A stretch of 64,000 nt of DNA from Desulfovibrio sp. Its GTDB lineage: Bacteria > Desulfobacterota > Desulfovibrionia > Desulfovibrionales > Desulfovibrionaceae. Shown in pieces: positions 8,120-16,149 of the stretch. The DNA lies in contig JAITSV010000058.1 of assembly GCA_031287575.1 (NCBI GenBank), forward strand, positions 123,283 to 187,282, read 5' to 3'. The position numbers and the translations under genes were made by a program. Below the pieces are notes generated by a model. It was given only the letters and a program-made list of their open reading frames with translations. It was not told the DNA's origin and made no database searches. Numbering within the stretch: position 1 is the first letter of the stretch; the number at the start of each line of letters is the position of its first letter.

Positions 8120-9430
8120 CTACTTGCCGCGCGTGGGCACCGGGGAAGGGACGGCGGCGGGCGCCGCCCCGGTCGAGGCAGCGGATGTTCCGTCAGTTGA
8201 CGCAGCAGACGTCGCGGTGGGCGTTCCTGCGGATGGAACGGCGGATGGGGCGGCGGGCGTTGCGGCAGGCAGGGCGGCCGGGGTCTTTTGCTCGGGCTTG
8301 CGGTCACCCGGCGGCAACGCCTTTGGGGCGGTCTTCTGTCCGGGCGCGGGTTCCGGCCCGGCAACGGACCCGGCAGGGGGTTTGGCGTCGGGCTTGTGGT
8401 CCGTTTTCGGTTCGGGCTTCTGGTCGGGCTTCGGCTCGACCTTGGCCCGCATTTTCTTGCGCGGGGCCAGCAGCCGCTTGTAGATGAAGAATTCCACATT
8501 GCGGCCATCGGCGGCGGTCAGGGGAATCTCGGCGCGGGCCATGGCCCTGTGCCCCCCGGCGGAGCCCACGTCGCCGAATTGCAGGCTGGCGTAGCGGCCA
8601 AGATCGCGCCCCATGCCGTCGCCGCGCAGAATGACCACGATGGTGTCGTGGTACACCCCGCACACCGCCGCCCAGCGGATTTCGTGCACCCGCATGAAGA
8701 AATCGGCGATGACCACCAGGATGTCCGGGTTTTCCACCTCGCCCACGTACACGTACTGGCCGGTGCCCAGCTTGTGCATGCTGATGAACGCGCGCGAGAA
8801 GTAGTCCAGCCAGTGCAGCCGGAATTCGCTGCGCACGATGCGCGAAAGCAGGGCATGGTCCGCGAACTTGGTCAGGTAGCGGTAGGCGCGCATGTCCACG
8901 TCGTGGAAGGCGCGCTCGAAGCTGGCGGTATCGGTCTTGATGCCGAACTGCAACGCCGTGGCCAGCAGCTTTCCGGGCCGGATGCCGAGATTGTACAGGT
9001 ACTCGGTCATGATGGTGGAGGTGGCGCCGTACTCGTTGCGGATTTCCTTGAAGTCGGCCACCACCGGGTGCTCTTCCACGAGCGGGTGGTGGTCGATGAC
9101 CAGCGAGAAGGACAGGTCCTTGAACGAGGGGTGGTGGTGGGGCTGCGAATCGACCACCGCGAAACGGTCGAACTGCGCGGCCAGCGTGGGGGTAAGCTTG
9201 ACCATGGGAATGCGCAGGTAGCGGGCCATGGCCAGGTTGTCGGGACGGGTGATCTCGTTGACGCGGGCGATGGCCACGTCGTCCACGCGGTGGATCATGA
9301 TGCGCTTCAGCGCCAGGGCGGAAGCCATGGCGTCGGGATCGGCGTTGATCACGATGAGCCAGCGCTCGGCGCGGTCGAACAGCTCCTGCAGGTGGGTGAG
9401 CCTGGTCTCCAGCTTCCGGAAGTAACTCAT
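8120..9430 (-). CDS. DHH-family phosphoesterase with low-complexity C-terminal tail
   Basis: A 436-residue NrnA/RecJ-like member of the DHH superfamily, probably a nuclease or phosphodiesterase acting on short oligonucleotides or cyclic dinucleotides. Near the N-terminus are INADPDAMASALALKR and VVDSQPH, then VIDHHPLVEEHP, and toward the end of the fold GSAGGHRAMARAEIP, the DHHA1-type glycine motif. The last 110 or so residues are a Lys/Pro then Ala/Pro/Thr-rich tail with PKPDQKPEPK repeats, probably disordered. The start ATG at 9430 has an AGGAG site; the longer frame upstream is translated tandem repeat. Exact substrate is not deducible. Confidence 0.85.
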   Translation of the reverse strand: MSYFRKLETRLTHLQELFDRAERWLIVINADPDAMASALALKRIMIHRVDDVAIARVNEITRPDNLAMARYLRIPMVKLTPTLAAQFDRFAVVDSQPHHHPSFKDLSFSLVIDHHPLVEEHPVVADFKEIRNEYGATSTIMTEYLYNLGIRPGKLLATALQFGIKTDTASFERAFHDVDMRAYRYLTKFADHALLSRIVRSEFRLHWLDYFSRAFISMHKLGTGQYVYVGEVENPDILVVIADFFMRVHEIRWAAVCGVYHDTIVVILRGDGMGRDLGRYASLQFGDVGSAGGHRAMARAEIPLTAADGRNVEFFIYKRLLAPRKKMRAKVEPKPDQKPEPKTDHKPDAKPPAGSVAGPEPAPGQKTAPKALPPGDRKPEQKTPAALPAATPAAPSAVPSAGTPTATSAASTDGTSAASTGAAPAAVPSPVPTRGK

Positions 9431-9479
9431 GATCTCCTCTCGGCCCCGAATCGCGTGATGCCCGATGCGCGTCTCTCGT

Positions 9480-9581
9480 GATGTCCGTGGTGGCCCTGAT
9501 GCCCGGGGTGCCGCCCGTGACGCCCGGGGTGCCGCCCCTGATGCCCGGGGTGCCGCCCGTGATGTCCGGGATGCCTGGGGT
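9480..9581. repeat. Tandem 21-nt repeat upstream of the DHH gene
   Basis: Four 21-nt units starting near 9498, 9519, 9540 and 9561 read GATGCCCGGGGTGCCGCCCG plus one base, with a partial 18-nt unit before them. The first three units are nearly identical and the fourth is diverged. The array lies 50-150 nt upstream of the DHH start and has no gene of its own. Confidence 0.8.
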
Positions 9582-9675
9582 GCCCGGTGCGCGTGTGCTG
9601 CCGGGCGCGCGATACCCCGGTCCGGGGCGCGTCCGGCAGCGTCAGCCACAGGGTTACGATGTCAGGTCGGCAATT

Positions 9676-10491
9676 TCAGGCCGACACCCCGTCCAGCAAA
9701 CGTTCCAGCACCGGCAGCGAGGCCAGCACCCCGTCCCAGGCGAACACCTCCACCATCAGCACCGCGTCCGGCGGCAGGGCGGGCAGCACCCGCGCGGCCC
9801 AGGCGGCTTCTTCCGCCGTCAGTTCGGCGAGGGGGCGGTGGCGGTCCATGCCGCCGGGGGCGTGCACGTGCACCATGCGCACCCGCTCCAGCAGTCCGGC
9901 GGATGCGGGCAGCCTATGTTGACCGTAGGTCAGGACATGACCCATGTCCAGACACACCTTGCAGTTTCCCTCGTCGATAACCGGCAGCAGGTCCGCCAGG
10001 TCCTGCCCGGCGATATTTTCCAGCAGCAGGCAGGCCGGGTCGCGGCCCTGGCGGGTCCATTCGGACAGGAAGGCCGCCAGCAGCCGGGCCGGGGCGTCCG
10101 TACCGGCAAAGCCCGCCGCCTCGGCCTGCTCCGGGGTGGGCGGGTGCAGCACCGCACGTTGCGCACCCAGAAAGGCCACCCGGTCCAGCAGCAGCCCGCA
10201 TACCCGCGCCGCGCCCGCGCCGGGCGCGCCGTGCGGCCCCGCCCCCCAGGCCAGGTCCACCGGCAGGTGGGCGTGCCAGGTCAGGGGCAGCGCGGCCAGC
10301 GCGGAGGGCAGATCGGCATCGGTGTAGGCAAGGCAGGCTTCGGCCTCGAACAGGCACAGCCCCACTTCATGCACTTTTTCCGAAAGAAATACGCAATTAT
10401 CATGGACGTTGCCCGCAATGACCCACGAAGGGGCCGCTACGGTTCTGGACAGAAGCCGAGGCGATGCGGTAAGGGCCTGCGGAACGTGCAT
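9676..10491 (-). CDS. AP-endonuclease-2/TIM-barrel protein, likely cobamide-remodelling phosphodiesterase CbiR
   Basis: A 271-residue protein of the xylose-isomerase/AP-endonuclease-2 barrel fold. Visible features are APSWVIAGNVHDNCVFLSEK near the start, EVGLCLFEAEACLAYTDADLP, LLLENIAGQDL with a metal-binding-type Glu, VCLDMGHVL, MVHVHAPGG and MVEVFAWDG. These Glu/Asp/His positions suit a metal centre. The opening segments resemble CbiR, which cleaves the lower ligand from cobamides so that it can be exchanged; this match is from memory and not checked by alignment. The ATG at 10491 is the best start, although its ribosome site is weak. No other cobamide genes are nearby. Confidence 0.65.
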   Translation of the reverse strand: MHVPQALTASPRLLSRTVAAPSWVIAGNVHDNCVFLSEKVHEVGLCLFEAEACLAYTDADLPSALAALPLTWHAHLPVDLAWGAGPHGAPGAGAARVCGLLLDRVAFLGAQRAVLHPPTPEQAEAAGFAGTDAPARLLAAFLSEWTRQGRDPACLLLENIAGQDLADLLPVIDEGNCKVCLDMGHVLTYGQHRLPASAGLLERVRMVHVHAPGGMDRHRPLAELTAEEAAWAARVLPALPPDAVLMVEVFAWDGVLASLPVLERLLDGVSA

Positions 10492-10726
10492 GCCGTTCCG
10501 GTTACGGGCTTTCCGCCTGACCGGCAAGCGCGGCCCGGCAGAAAAGTGCCGCCCGCGCACGCCCGCGACGCCCGTTTTTCGTCCGCCCGCAGGGCGCCCC
10601 CTTCGCAAGGGGCCGCCACCATGGGGGACGGACAGCACCGGCACATGGCATGCACGGCATACATCGTTCCCCCGCCAATGCCATCCTGGGTCACCCCTGG
10701 AGCAGGGCGGGGAACAGGAGATTGTG

Positions 10727-10876
10727 ATGCGCCACGTGAAACATTTTCTGCAGCACCGTTTCAACCCCCTGCACGTCTACTGTCGCCTGCGCGACGCGGG
10801 CCTCAGCCCCCGCACGGCGGGCAGGGTGTCCGGCCTGTACGAACGTTACGTGTACCGGGTGTGCTGTCCCCTGTAG
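10727..10876 (+). CDS. Small basic protein, 49 residues, unknown function
   Basis: MRHVKHFLQHRFNPLHVYCR starts a 49-residue Arg/Tyr-rich protein. An AGGAG ribosome site precedes GTGATG; the ATG is used here, and the GTG one codon earlier is possible. The segment NPLHVYCRLRDAGLS is followed by a short helix-like RTAGRVSGLYERYVYR. I believe similar tiny proteins exist in Desulfovibrio, but know no function. A clear terminator follows at 10979-11001, so this looks like a single-gene transcript. Confidence 0.65.
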   Translation: MRHVKHFLQHRFNPLHVYCRLRDAGLSPRTAGRVSGLYERYVYRVCCPL

Positions 10877-10978
10877 CCCCCGCCACGTCATTCCCGCACG
10901 GCGGGACGACCCGCGCGACGGGACGGCCAGCGCCACGGCGCGCCGTCCGCGACGCCTTCCCCATCCCCGAAAAACACC

Positions 10979-11001
10979 ACGGCCCGGCATGACCGGGCCG
11001 T
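10979..11001 (+). terminator. Terminator after the 49-residue gene
   Basis: Perfect 9-bp stem ACGGCCCGG/CCGGGCCGT with a CATGA loop, then TTTGCGTT. It lies between the small plus-strand gene and the convergent PHP-helicase gene and can serve both. Confidence 0.7.
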
Positions 11002-11062
11002 TTGCGTTGGGGTGGGGGCGCGCAGGGCTGACTGCCGGGCAGCAGCGGAAGCCCGGCGGGCA

Positions 11063-14000
11063 TCACATCAGCGACAGCTGGCGCTCCTTGCGCTTCTGGT
11101 GCTGCACCAGCATGGAGCGGCGCAGCCCTTCCAGCGGCACGTCGTCCAGGAAGCGCGACGGCTTCAGGCGCAGTTCGCGGCCGTACAGCTGGCGGCGCGC
11201 GGCGCAGCTGAGGAACAGCCCCTCTGACGCGCGGGTCATGCCCACGTAGAGCAGGCGGCGTTCCTCGTCCATGTCGGTGCGCGTGTCGGGGCTGGCGCCG
11301 TCGCGGTCGGGCTTGCCGGTCAGGGTGCCCGCCCCGGCAAAAGGCATGATGCCGTCCTCCAGCGCGGGCAGGAACACCGCGCGGAATTCCAGCCCCTTGG
11401 CCGCGTGCAGGCTCATGATCTGCACCTTCTCGCTGCCGCGCCGCACCAGTTCCAGCTCGCTTTGCAGGCTGATCCAGTTCATCAGCCCGGCCCAGCCGCC
11501 ATGGGTGTCGTAGGCGCGGGACAGCGCCCGGAAGGCCGAGGACTGCCAGAACAGGTCGTCGAAGGGCGGGGTTTCGCGCAGGTAGGCGGCCACGCCCAGC
11601 GGACCGCGGGCCAGCACCTTGGGCGGGCAGTCCACCTCGTGCGGCACGCCGCGCGCGGGAATTTCCGCGTCGGGCCGCAGGGGTGCCTCGCCGCCAGCGG
11701 GGTCGGTGGTGGCAGAGGCGGAGGCATCGGGGCCATCGGCAGAAGCGTCGGACGGGCCGGAGGGTTCGGTCGGGCCGGAAGCATCGGGCGCATCGGCAGC
11801 CGCGTCCCCGCCGCGATGCATGGGGAACGGCGAGGCATCCAGCCCCAGCCGACCGGCCAGCGAGGGATGCACCCCTTCCGCCACCAGGCGGCGGTGGCTG
11901 AGCCCGGCGGGCAGCGCCGGGCCGCCGGACGCTCCCTGCGACGACGTGGATCCGATGCCCAGCATGCGCCCGGCAGCCCCCAGGATGAGCGTCACGCGCT
12001 GGTCGGTCCAGAAGGCCTCGGCCTCGGGCACGGCACAGGGCACGCCGAAGCGGGTCAGGGTGCGCTGCAACTGGGGAATCAGCGATTTGACGCGCACCAG
12101 CACGGCGATGTCGCCGGGGCTGAACCCGCCCTCGTCCAGCACCGTGCCCCGGCGCGCCCGGCCATGCCCGGCGTCCAGCAGCGAATGGCTGGTGGACCCG
12201 ATGAGCCCGCGAATCTGCTCGCCGATCCAGGCCGCCTCGCCTTCCGCCGTGGGCGCCTCGAACAGGTGCAGTTCTCCGGGCAGGTCGCGCGCGGCGCGCA
12301 ACGGGCCGCAGGCCGAGCGGCCCTGCATCAGGCCGCCCGCGAAGTCGAGAATGCGCGCCGAGGAGCGGTAGTTTTCCTCCAGCGCGACAACGGAAAGGTC
12401 GGGCCACGCCTCGCGCAGGAAGGCGGCCACGTCCCCGTGCGCGCCCCGGAAGCCGTAGATGGACTGGTCCGGGTCGCCGATGCCGAAAAAGCCCGCCCCG
12501 CCGCGCGGGGCCAGCGCCCGCACCAGCGTCAGCTGCAACGGCGAAAGGTCCTGGATCTCGTCCACCAGCACGTGCCGCCACGGGCTGGCGTAGATGTTGT
12601 TCTGCACCTGATCCAGCCAGAATTCCAGCAGATCGGTGTAATCTGCCAGGTTCCAGGCCGCCTTCTGCTCGGTGTAGCGGGCCAGCAGCGGGGCGTGCTC
12701 CGCCAGGCACGAACGCATCTTCTCGCGGCACACCCCGATGGCTTCCCACGCCTCGCGCAGACGCTGGGCGGGTTCGTCGGGGTTGGCCTCCGCGAACACG
12801 CGGCGGGCCGCCTCTTCCGAAAGCAGCACCGGAGGCGTGGGCGTGGCCCGGTGCCAGTATTCGAAGGCCAGGGCGTGCAGGGTGTCGGTGCGCGGCAGGG
12901 GCGCGTCCTCGCCAAGGGCGGCGGCGAGGCGCTCGTCCATTTCCGCCGCCGCGCGGCGGGTGAAAGTGACGGCCAGGATGCGCCGGGCGTCGATGCCCGT
13001 TTCCACCAGGTGCAGCACCCGGCCCACCAGGGTGCGGGTCTTGCCCGTACCGGGACCGGCCAGCACCAGTACCGGCTGCGGACCGGCGGCCAAGGCGCGG
13101 CGCTGGGCGGGGTTGAAGCGCACCGCCGCGCCTTCCGGCGGGCGGGGCGCGCTGAACGCGGCAAAGGCGGGCGGCGTGGGGCCGTCGTCGGCTTCGGAAG
13201 AAGCGGAAAGGTCGGGGGCGCCGGGCGCGGGCGCGGGAGAAAATTCGAATTCGGGCTCCGCAGCTGTCCCGGACGCCGCCCCAGGCACTGCCCCAGACAC
13301 TGCCCCGGACACTGTCCCGGACGCCGCCCCCATCGTCGTACCGGACGCCGTACCGGGTACCGGGCCTGACTGACCGGACTGGCCGGACTGGCCGGACTGG
13401 CCTGAAAGGGCGTCCAGCAGCGAGGGGCGGTCCGTGCCCTTGCCTTTCTTTCCCCTGCCTGCGGGGCGGGATGTATCCTTGCCGTCGTCCGCGCGGGGGG
13501 CGGCGGTCACGCCCATGCCCTCCAGCAGCGGCAGGCCGCCCACCACCGAGCGACGCTGGATCGAGGCGCGTTCCTTGTCCGTGAACACGCGCACCACGCC
13601 GTACTCGCCGTCGTAGCCGGACTGGCGCAGCACCTCGCGCCGCCGCATGCGGGCAATGCCTTCGCCCAGCGGTTCCCAGAACCGGGAAAGCTCGGCCTCT
13701 GGCACGTCCTGCAGGATGTTCAGTTCCGAGCCGAACCGGGCGATGCACCGGGCGTGCTGTTCCGCCACCTTGCGGCTCTTGGAACCCACGCCCAGCAGTT
13801 CGCCCAGGATTTCCGGCAGCGGGATGAGCGAAAGGTAGCCCTGCTGCCCCGGCGACTGGATGGGGGTTTCGCGGTCAGCCAGTTCCACCACCCGGTGCAG
13901 CACGCCCACGGTCACCGGCTTGCCGCACACCGGGCACAGCCCGCCGCGGGCGCGGGTTTCGCGCGGTTCCATGACCACGCCGCACTTGCGGTGGCCGTCC

Positions 14001-14833
14001 AGGTGGTATTTGCCTTCCTCGGGAAAGAATTCCAGCGTGCCCAGAAAGCGCCCGCCGATGCCCTGCCCCTTCAGGCTGCGCAGGATGCTTTCGTAGCCGA
14101 TCTCGCCGGAGAACAGATTGGCCTCGCGCCCCAGGTTTTCGCCGGAGTGGGCGTCGGAATTGGAGATGAGCGCGAAGCGGTCCAGTTCGCTCCACAGCCA
14201 GTTCATCTCCGGGTCGGACGACAGGCCCGTCTCCATGGCGAAGATTTCGGACGACAGGTCGCCGAAGCATTCCGCCACCGAGTCGAAGCCTGATTTCGAG
14301 CCGAACAGGGCGAACCACGGCGTCCAGATGTGCGCGGGCACCAGAAAGGCCTGCGGGTGCGTTTCCAGCACCATTTCCAGCAGGTTGCGCGAATCCAGAC
14401 CCAGGATGGGCCGCCCGTCGGATTCGATGTTGCCCACCTCTGCCAGGCGGCGCGACAGGCGGTCGGCGGCGTCCATGTCGGGCACGTAGACAAGGTTGTG
14501 CACCTTGCGCACCTTGCCGCCGCGCTTGTAGATGCTGCTGATTTCCGCCTGGAGCATGAACAGGGTGCGCCCGGCCAGCGGCTTGCCCGCGTATTCGGGC
14601 AGTTCGGCGTCCAGCCCGCGCGGCTCGCGCAGGCGGTACAGGCCGCTGGCTTCGTCCGGCACCAGCTGTTCGGCCAGTTCCGCCCGCCACTTGGGGTGCG
14701 TGAAGTCGCCGGTGCCGAGCACGTCCAGCCCCTTTACCCGCGCCCACGCCGCCAGATGGCGGGCGTTGAGCCGCCCGCTGGTGGCGCGCGAAAAGCGGGA
14801 GTGGATGTGCAGGTCGGCCCGGAACTGCTGCAT
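11063..14833 (-). CDS. PHP-type phosphoesterase fused to UvrD/Rep helicase
   Basis: A 1256-residue fusion. Residues 1 to about 420 are a PHP-like metal-dependent phosphoesterase: DLHIHSRFSRATSG at the N-terminus, GTGDFTHPKW, ISNSDAHSGENLGREAN, and a possible zinc knuckle with GLCPVCGKP. A disordered linker (about 440-590) follows, with SGQSGQSGQSG and Gly/Ala/Ser/Thr repeats. The helicase spans about 590-1256: Walker A AGPGTGKTRT (about 595), VTFTRRAAAEM, DEIQDLSPLQL (about 760), GDPDQSIYGFRG (about 790), EENYRSS, SLHAAKGLEF and LLYVGMTRA. All UvrD superfamily 1 motifs are present. It probably acts in DNA repair, with the PHP part as a nuclease. The ATG at 14833 has an AGGAG site. The linker repeats may vary in copy number. 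Confidence 0.9.
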   Translation of the reverse strand: MQQFRADLHIHSRFSRATSGRLNARHLAAWARVKGLDVLGTGDFTHPKWRAELAEQLVPDEASGLYRLREPRGLDAELPEYAGKPLAGRTLFMLQAEISSIYKRGGKVRKVHNLVYVPDMDAADRLSRRLAEVGNIESDGRPILGLDSRNLLEMVLETHPQAFLVPAHIWTPWFALFGSKSGFDSVAECFGDLSSEIFAMETGLSSDPEMNWLWSELDRFALISNSDAHSGENLGREANLFSGEIGYESILRSLKGQGIGGRFLGTLEFFPEEGKYHLDGHRKCGVVMEPRETRARGGLCPVCGKPVTVGVLHRVVELADRETPIQSPGQQGYLSLIPLPEILGELLGVGSKSRKVAEQHARCIARFGSELNILQDVPEAELSRFWEPLGEGIARMRRREVLRQSGYDGEYGVVRVFTDKERASIQRRSVVGGLPLLEGMGVTAAPRADDGKDTSRPAGRGKKGKGTDRPSLLDALSGQSGQSGQSGQSGPVPGTASGTTMGAASGTVSGAVSGAVPGAASGTAAEPEFEFSPAPAPGAPDLSASSEADDGPTPPAFAAFSAPRPPEGAAVRFNPAQRRALAAGPQPVLVLAGPGTGKTRTLVGRVLHLVETGIDARRILAVTFTRRAAAEMDERLAAALGEDAPLPRTDTLHALAFEYWHRATPTPPVLLSEEAARRVFAEANPDEPAQRLREAWEAIGVCREKMRSCLAEHAPLLARYTEQKAAWNLADYTDLLEFWLDQVQNNIYASPWRHVLVDEIQDLSPLQLTLVRALAPRGGAGFFGIGDPDQSIYGFRGAHGDVAAFLREAWPDLSVVALEENYRSSARILDFAGGLMQGRSACGPLRAARDLPGELHLFEAPTAEGEAAWIGEQIRGLIGSTSHSLLDAGHGRARRGTVLDEGGFSPGDIAVLVRVKSLIPQLQRTLTRFGVPCAVPEAEAFWTDQRVTLILGAAGRMLGIGSTSSQGASGGPALPAGLSHRRLVAEGVHPSLAGRLGLDASPFPMHRGGDAAADAPDASGPTEPSGPSDASADGPDASASATTDPAGGEAPLRPDAEIPARGVPHEVDCPPKVLARGPLGVAAYLRETPPFDDLFWQSSAFRALSRAYDTHGGWAGLMNWISLQSELELVRRGSEKVQIMSLHAAKGLEFRAVFLPALEDGIMPFAGAGTLTGKPDRDGASPDTRTDMDEERRLLYVGMTRASEGLFLSCAARRQLYGRELRLKPSRFLDDVPLEGLRRSMLVQHQKRKERQLSLM

Positions 14834-15041
14834 CGGGCGGGCTCCTGTGGGATGGCCGGACGGGGATGAAAGTGGGCACGAAGCGTAAAACGAGCGGCCC
14901 GAAAAATACGTGACAATGACACCGTGCGGGTCTGCCGCCGTCATCCTTGTCTACCAAAATCATCTGCGATGGCAAATGGGTTCGCCATGGCAAACGGGGG
15001 CGCCTGTTGCCAACCCGGCACCGCCCGGATAGCGTGCCCCC

Positions 15042-16076
15042 ATGCACCGCAATGCCTCCGATACGACGGATATGACCGGCACGACTGGCACGCCCGCGTC
15101 GCCGGACGCCCTGCCCGGCTCGCTGCCTGATCCGCTGTCCGACGCCGTCCTTCAAGCCCGCGCCCTGTTTCCGCGCGGGCTGGTCCAGCCGGTGGGCGGT
15201 TTCCGCTTTTCCGTGGATGCCCTGCTGCTGGCGGCCTTTGCCGGGCAGACCCTGACGGAAAGAGAGGCATTGACGGCGGACGCGAAAAATATCCGTCTTG
15301 GACGCCGGATGGCACCTGGTGCGCAGCCCGTTGCGGCGGAACAGGACGCAGCATCACGGGGCAACACACTGGCCTTCGCGGATCTTGGCACCGGCTGCGG
15401 CGTGGTGGGGCTGGCCCTGCTGCTGGCCCACCCGCACCTGACGGGCACGGCCATCGATATCGACGGGGAATTGGCGGACGCCGCGCGCCAGAACGCGGCG
15501 CGGCTGGGGCTGGCGGACCGTTTCCGGGTGCTGCGGGCCGACCTTGCCGCCGCCGACGCAGACGACAGCAGAGGCAAAGAGAACACGCCCGCCGCTGCCA
15601 CCCCCATGGACATGCCCGCCTTCGACGCCCTGCCCAAGGCCGGGTCCATGAATCTGGTGGTGGCCAACCCGCCCTACCGCCGGCACGGCTCGGGCCGTCC
15701 CTCACCCAGCGGCCAGCGCACCCGCGCCCTGTTCGAAACGCCCGAAACCCTGCCCGCTTTCACACGGGCGGCGGCACGCCTGCTGCGCGCGCGGGGCCGC
15801 AGTTGCTGGGTGTACGGGCCGGACCGCCTGCCCGACCTGCTGCTGGCGCTGCGCGCCACGGGGCAGGAACCCGCCCGGCTGCGCTGCGTGCATGCCCGCG
15901 CCCACGGCCCGGCAACGCTGGTGCTGGTGGAGGCCCGCCGCGCGGGCAAACCCGGCCTGATAGTGGAACCGCCGCTCATCCTTCACGCGGGCGAAGGGAC
16001 GGCCACGGCCCTCACCGACGCGGCGCTGGCCTTCTGCCCCCTGCTGGCCTGCAACGCCGGGGGGAAAGAACGGTAG
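15042..16076 (+). CDS. Class I SAM-dependent methyltransferase, TrmN6-like
   Basis: A 344-residue protein like the tRNA1(Val) adenine-37 N6-methyltransferase family. After a disordered N-terminus comes GLVQPVGGFRFSVDALLLAAF, typical of TrmN6, then the SAM-binding loop ADLGTGCGVVGLALLL, an acidic TAIDIDGELADAA, and the catalytic NPPY motif of N6-adenine methyltransferases in VVANPPYRRHGSGR. It is longer than the E. coli enzyme (about 245) because of insertions around residues 80-100 and 165-190. It is divergent from the PHP-helicase gene, with a 208-nt gap holding two ATGGCAAA repeats near 14972 and 14988. Confidence 0.8.
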   Translation: MHRNASDTTDMTGTTGTPASPDALPGSLPDPLSDAVLQARALFPRGLVQPVGGFRFSVDALLLAAFAGQTLTEREALTADAKNIRLGRRMAPGAQPVAAEQDAASRGNTLAFADLGTGCGVVGLALLLAHPHLTGTAIDIDGELADAARQNAARLGLADRFRVLRADLAAADADDSRGKENTPAAATPMDMPAFDALPKAGSMNLVVANPPYRRHGSGRPSPSGQRTRALFETPETLPAFTRAAARLLRARGRSCWVYGPDRLPDLLLALRATGQEPARLRCVHARAHGPATLVLVEARRAGKPGLIVEPPLILHAGEGTATALTDAALAFCPLLACNAGGKER

Positions 16077-16149
16077 CGCGTCCGCCAAATGTGATCGGCA
16101 GCCATAATCGACAAACATGATCGACAGACGCCGCCAGCAGGTCGGCTTC

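Noticed and set aside
10803..13748. 981-codon minus-strand frame overlapping the PHP-helicase
   Set aside because: It is the same strand in another frame; the product is Arg/Ala/Gly-rich nonsense, while the helicase frame has all motifs.
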